Of a stretch of DNA of 46,017 nucleotides, positions 43,601 to 46,017 are shown piece after piece. The notes under the pieces are model-generated. The model did not search any database. It had not been told where the DNA came from and saw only the letters and a list, made by a program, of their open reading frames with translations. This DNA is from Leptolyngbya iicbica LK. Its GTDB lineage: Bacteria; Cyanobacteriota; Cyanobacteriia; Phormidesmidales; Phormidesmidaceae. Made by a program: the position numbers and the translations under genes. Position 1 is the first letter of the stretch. Every line of letters begins with the position of its first letter. Where the stretch lies: positions 1,231,306-1,277,322 of the forward strand of contig NZ_QVFV01000002.1 in the NCBI RefSeq assembly GCF_004212215.1. Direction: 5' to 3'.

Positions 43601-44760
43601 GGGCTGGCGGCGGCCAGGTTGCCCCCCTGGCATTCGGGGGCGAGGTAGTCTTTGTCGAGCTGTTCGGTGATTTCTCCGGCAATGGTGTGGCTGCGCTGGG
43701 TGCCGGTGCGGGCGTAGTCAAAGTCAATCAGGTAGGTCTGGCCGTTGGTGCCCACCAAAACGGCGCTGGGGTTGAGGTTGCGGTGAATGTTGTTGTGATA
43801 GTGGGCGGAGTGCAGGGCGGAGAAAATGTCCTGGGCGATTTTGAGCTTTTGGTCGTAGGTGAGGGCCAGGTCGGGTTTGTCGAAGTAAAGCTTGAGGACG
43901 TTGCCGGGAACATCGTCGGTGACGAGGTAGAAGTAGTCTTCCATCTCGCTGGCAAAGAAGCCTTTTACCCCCAGAATATTGGGGTGGGGCGGCATTCGGT
44001 TGAGGGCGATGTAGGCGTTTTTGATGCGGGCCTGCTGTTGGGCTTTTTCGTCAGGGTCGGTAATGTAGGGGTCGGCTTCATAGGCACGGAGCAAGGCGGT
44101 GCCGGAGTTTGGCCCCGCATTGGTACTGTAGACGCGGTAATCGTTGTAGTTGCCTTCGATGCCGCCGAGATCTTCTAGGACGGACCAGTCGCCAAACTGC
44201 TTGGGGCCAGAGATGGGGCGGCTGTTGGCTTGCAGGGCGTTGAGCACCAGGCGATGGAAGCCCCGAATGTCGCGAGTGAAGCGATTATCGATACGGGTAC
44301 TGTCTTTGAAAAATCGTTCTGCCCGTCTGAGCGTAGTTGTGTATTTCCGATCTCTGCCCCGTTCATCATTAAGGGTGGCGTCAGGGGCAGGAAGGATCAC
44401 GGCAGGATCAACACAGACCCCATTAATTTCAGGGCGAGCCGGATTTGCATCTAAAAGAATCCCTTTGAACGCCTTGGCATGGCCCCTCAATTTCAGCATG
44501 GGAGAGGTGAAGGGCTGGCGACCTTCGGGGTACCACTTGGAGCCGTAGACGTTGATGGTGCCACGGGTGCCTTTCACGTCGATGAGGTAAACGGCGTGGG
44601 GGGCGAGGAGGGCGATATCGACTTCAAAGTCTTGGTTGTAGCGGGTAATTTCGAAGTTATGGACAACGGTGTAGGTGTCGGGGAGATGATCGCGAAGGTG
44701 AGCGATGACGAGACGTTCGGCATCGTTGATGGGTTGGCCTATCGCAATCACTTTTGCCAT
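40603..44760 (-). CDS. mad6: NERD-pseudokinase-kinase-NTPase protein, MAD6-like
   Basis: The 1385-aa protein has four modules. Residues 1-130 form a NERD nuclease-related domain (FEVDIALLAPHAVYLIDVKG). Residues 185-470 are kinase-like, but the catalytic loop reads HRNLNPSAVL and the DFG site IDFDYA, so the catalytic Asp is replaced by Asn: a pseudokinase. Residues 510-765 look like an active Ser/Thr kinase: P-loop GEGTFGVV, VIKII lysine, HCDIKPSNLL, IIDFNV (DFG as DFN) and DLYALGVTLYEV. Residues 840-1385 hold a P-loop NTPase (TGNAGDGKTAFLQKLE near 850) and a tail with a cysteine cluster (CKTCEIADRC). The ATG shares one base with the S-subunit stop. In MADS a protein kinase is central; the name is from domains and order. 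Confidence 0.85.
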   Translation of the reverse strand: MAKVIAIGQPINDAERLVIAHLRDHLPDTYTVVHNFEITRYNQDFEVDIALLAPHAVYLIDVKGTRGTINVYGSKWYPEGRQPFTSPMLKLRGHAKAFKGILLDANPARPEINGVCVDPAVILPAPDATLNDERGRDRKYTTTLRRAERFFKDSTRIDNRFTRDIRGFHRLVLNALQANSRPISGPKQFGDWSVLEDLGGIEGNYNDYRVYSTNAGPNSGTALLRAYEADPYITDPDEKAQQQARIKNAYIALNRMPPHPNILGVKGFFASEMEDYFYLVTDDVPGNVLKLYFDKPDLALTYDQKLKIAQDIFSALHSAHYHNNIHRNLNPSAVLVGTNGQTYLIDFDYARTGTQRSHTIAGEITEQLDKDYLAPECQGGNLAAASPASDVFAAGLLLYELFTGQKPFDDPSDCRSREAIFPVKPSDQEPDLPTGFDDWLQSLCTFAIQERPTAKQAWTQLRTLIREAKAQPVKPKPDKPTAPPEPAEPPAELDYRNLTPDTQLGRKFRVEKKLGEGTFGVVYQVIDTLADMRVVIKIILKDRYSVIERLKKEFRPLRGLPDHPNVVKVFYPDFLPNEGPPFIAFAYVEGIDVKDMVKERLFSPDDGLRLALDVAAGLDHIHHHDVCHCDIKPSNLLWTDEGTKIIDFNVSVQVGRGGSHGGGSLRYLPPDLDLDSDAQKADLMDRDLYALGVTLYEVITGYYPWETAQPPAGQPAKDPREYSGLTDLAPELADLMLKLIAPKKCDRFQTAADLRHALQQIQQARRLPPPPETDVTLSNLGREGETGNPFVSYLVTLYSQSHRSNAGTRGLDHLNNKLGHKTYVNTLLDDELLPAVLQGEFKLVIITGNAGDGKTAFLQKLELYAAEQGGVLDHRHNGCRMEFDGRTYLSNYDGSQDEGEQTNDAVLDAFFAPFAGSEASQWQPAEVRLIAINEGRLIDFLTSREETFGQLKEVVSRGLQTGLPEAGVAILNLNLRSVVADVPDRDGSILERQLRKLTHPTFWEACKTCEIADRCYALHNAQTFQDPTAGEKVVERIKTLYTLTHLRNRLHITLRDLRSALSYLLVSDRTCEEIKQLYNGYAPGAREAILDGYYFNSWRGGEGENSDRLLTLLKDVDIGNATDARLDRELDFMAPVAGGKRFTFEQRSNFDQQIFTTVFEELPRDFSGIGGRDRFDAHRRYVASLRRRYFFEQRAEGWQRLLPYRSATTLLDLLQSHPLPDDALPRVLSAINRGEGLTNPERLQGDLALQVREVENGTIRSYRIFGCDRFTLDIYDQAEAACFVEHMPSGLVLRHQGAASTDAELIIDLDMFEMLERLNDGYRPSIEQTQGYYLSLVVFKNLLASAPYREVLLTTTGHDFYRVCREDSGQLQFDALDQEVAHGAV

Positions 44761-46017
44761 CAGTCTGCCTCCCGTATAACCTTTTCCAATTTTTGACGAG
44801 CCTCAATGAAGTTCTCAACTGCTTGATTCCGGAAACGATACGCTTCGCGGATAGTATCTCCGATTTGATTTTCTTCATTGATGGAGAGTCGCGGAATAGG
44901 AATATTTGGTACAGTCCGCCAGTGCAGGTCTTGTTGTTTGGCTCCTTCTGATAGACTTCTTAGTATCCGAAACCCAGCGTTAGATCTAAGGAATGCAAAC
45001 AAGTAGCCAGGATGAATAGCTCCAGGTTTCACAACAATTCTCATGCAATGGTCTGAATATGCTTTTGAAAGCATACGGGCACCTGTAATAAATTCACATC
45101 GACAATAAAGCTCCCTTTCTCCTAGTGTCCCCTGCTTGGCGATCAAAATTGTTTCATCTGGAACTACATACTTTGGAGAATGGTTTAGTAGATACTCTCG
45201 AGACAACCATCGACCTTCGGGAAAAAGATTAAATAAGGGCTTCTGAGTTATTACTTCAATACCGTATTTAGGGTCGGCATCTCGGCGCTCAAACATTTTT
45301 CGCCATCTTAACCATTCAAAAATAGTGACATCACCAAGCAGATCCCACTTTCCAGATTGAATCTGATCATATATTTTCTGGACTCTACGAGAGTGGTTCC
45401 ATGCTCTAAAGATACCTTTGAGTTCAGATGAACGAACAGAGAAGCCAAGATCACTTGAATCTGTAAACCATTCATGAGGTTCAGGATTATCAACTTTCGC
45501 CTTTGTGAAAAGCCGGGAAGTTGCTTGATTGATGAGTCTTTGATACCTTTCTAGAAGCGTTCCTGCGTCCATGACGAGATCATGAATATTTTTCTCTATT
45601 GATAAGCTAAACCTAGGTACAGGTAGATTTTCGATATGCTGCGGCTCAATTGATTGAATGATTGAGCCATATGTACCAGATATTATTTGTGGTATTCCAA
45701 AGGCACTACTTAAATATGCATAAAGATATCCAGGCAAGATTTTATGTTGGTCTGGCACAACTTTCATGACGTGCTGAGATGACCACATTCCTGCCATGCC
45801 AGGATGAGCATATGCCATTTTACCGATAGTGCCTGAACAGGAAATCAAAGTCATACCTTCCTCCATTTCTAGAAAAGAAAGCTTTTTCGATTCCGCATAA
45901 CTTCTTCTTAGGAATGGCAATTGAGATAAATCAGCTCTAAGAGGATGTTTGATAAATCGCTCAGTCAGTAAAAAAGCTCACTCGCCATAAGCTGAAGATA
46001 CGAACCATCAGCCCTTG
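44760..46017 (-). pseudogene. mad5: S-type specificity subunit, MAD5-like, frameshifted at a T6 tract, partial
   Basis: The frame 45977-44760 encodes the end of TRD1 (MTLISCSGTIGKMAYAHPG; SGTYGSIIQSIEPQHIENLP), the central helices, a full TRD2 (VITQKPLFNL; ILIAKQGTLGERELYCRCEF) and the final helical conserved region. Its N-terminus is in another frame: upstream, AGG GCT GAT... reads RADGSYLQLMASELFY then stops. After the T6 run (45970-45975) the other frame continues as LTERFIKHPLRADLSQLPFL, the natural sequel. One extra T, or two fewer, would rejoin them. No ATG opens the downstream frame before MEEGMTLIS; the first start-like codon is a TTG at 45920. The gene may be phase-variable, dead or mis-sequenced. 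Its stop shares a base with the kinase start. Confidence 0.75.

Noticed and set aside
43252-44178. Long open plus-strand frame (about 308 aa) opposite the kinase gene
   Set aside because: Gly/Val-rich antisense shadow of a GC-rich coding region; the minus-strand kinase motifs are unambiguous.
44760-45920. The right-hand S subunit as direct replacement partner for the left-hand HsdM
   Set aside because: It is coupled to the kinase operon and 40 kb away; only experiments could show cross-use, so no claim is made.

Overview
The window looks like part of an accessory defence and conflict island on a cyanobacterial chromosome. The evidence is the recurrent GCGATCGC octamer (HIP1) in coding DNA, the cyanobacterial style of the AAA-like/WD40 and trypsin-VMAP/MoxR proteins, and the mosaic of restriction, toxin and recombinase genes. 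I cannot name the genus; a filamentous Leptolyngbya-like cyanobacterium is a guess.

Left flank (1-4742). A type I restriction-modification locus on the minus strand is broken up. hsdM is intact, but its hsdS is a pseudogene with at least two in-frame nonsense codons. A plus-strand cassette sits between them: darT (ADP-ribosylating toxin), darG (macrodomain antitoxin) and a small unknown gene. At 4848-4891 lies the 3' part of a tRNA-Val(GAC) gene, the usual scar of an integrative element. Its orientation places the element to the right.

Conflict system A (5186-13294). A tightly coupled plus-strand operon encodes Trypco1, trypsin-VMAP, MoxR AAA+ and a SAV_2336/vWA-like protein ending in an FGE-sulfatase domain. 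Two more FGE genes follow, one fused to a histidine-kinase-type ATPase domain. This matches the vWA-MoxR-VMAP ternary conflict systems.

Middle (13357-17482). Two overlapping minus-strand genes encode proteins I do not recognise. They are built from three and six copies of a helix-turn-helix-like unit ending in an FPGWxF motif. They are divergent from a large, divergent tyrosine recombinase.

Twin AAA/WD40 loci (17533-32442). Each locus has a long AAA-like/coiled-coil/TM/WD40 protein on the plus strand and secreted or small membrane proteins on the minus strand. Each divergent region carries the same palindrome, TGTGAGAAWTCCCTCACA. Locus 1 has 15 WD40 units, several almost identical at DNA level. 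Locus 2 has degenerate, AT-richer WD40 units. An IS21-family element (24650-27287, with a 5-bp GGGGC target duplication) splits an 80-aa membrane-protein gene that was the last gene of the locus 2 small-protein operon.

Right end (32612-46017). A short tyrosine recombinase is followed by a minus-strand operon. It encodes an S-type specificity subunit, a NERD/pseudokinase/kinase/NTPase protein, a 537-aa protein and a giant HerA-like ATPase. The order and domains match the mad5-mad8 half of the methylation-associated defence system (MADS). The specificity subunit has a frameshift at a T6 tract, and mad1-mad4 would lie beyond the right edge.

All family assignments come from reading motifs and recalled family knowledge; no database search was run.
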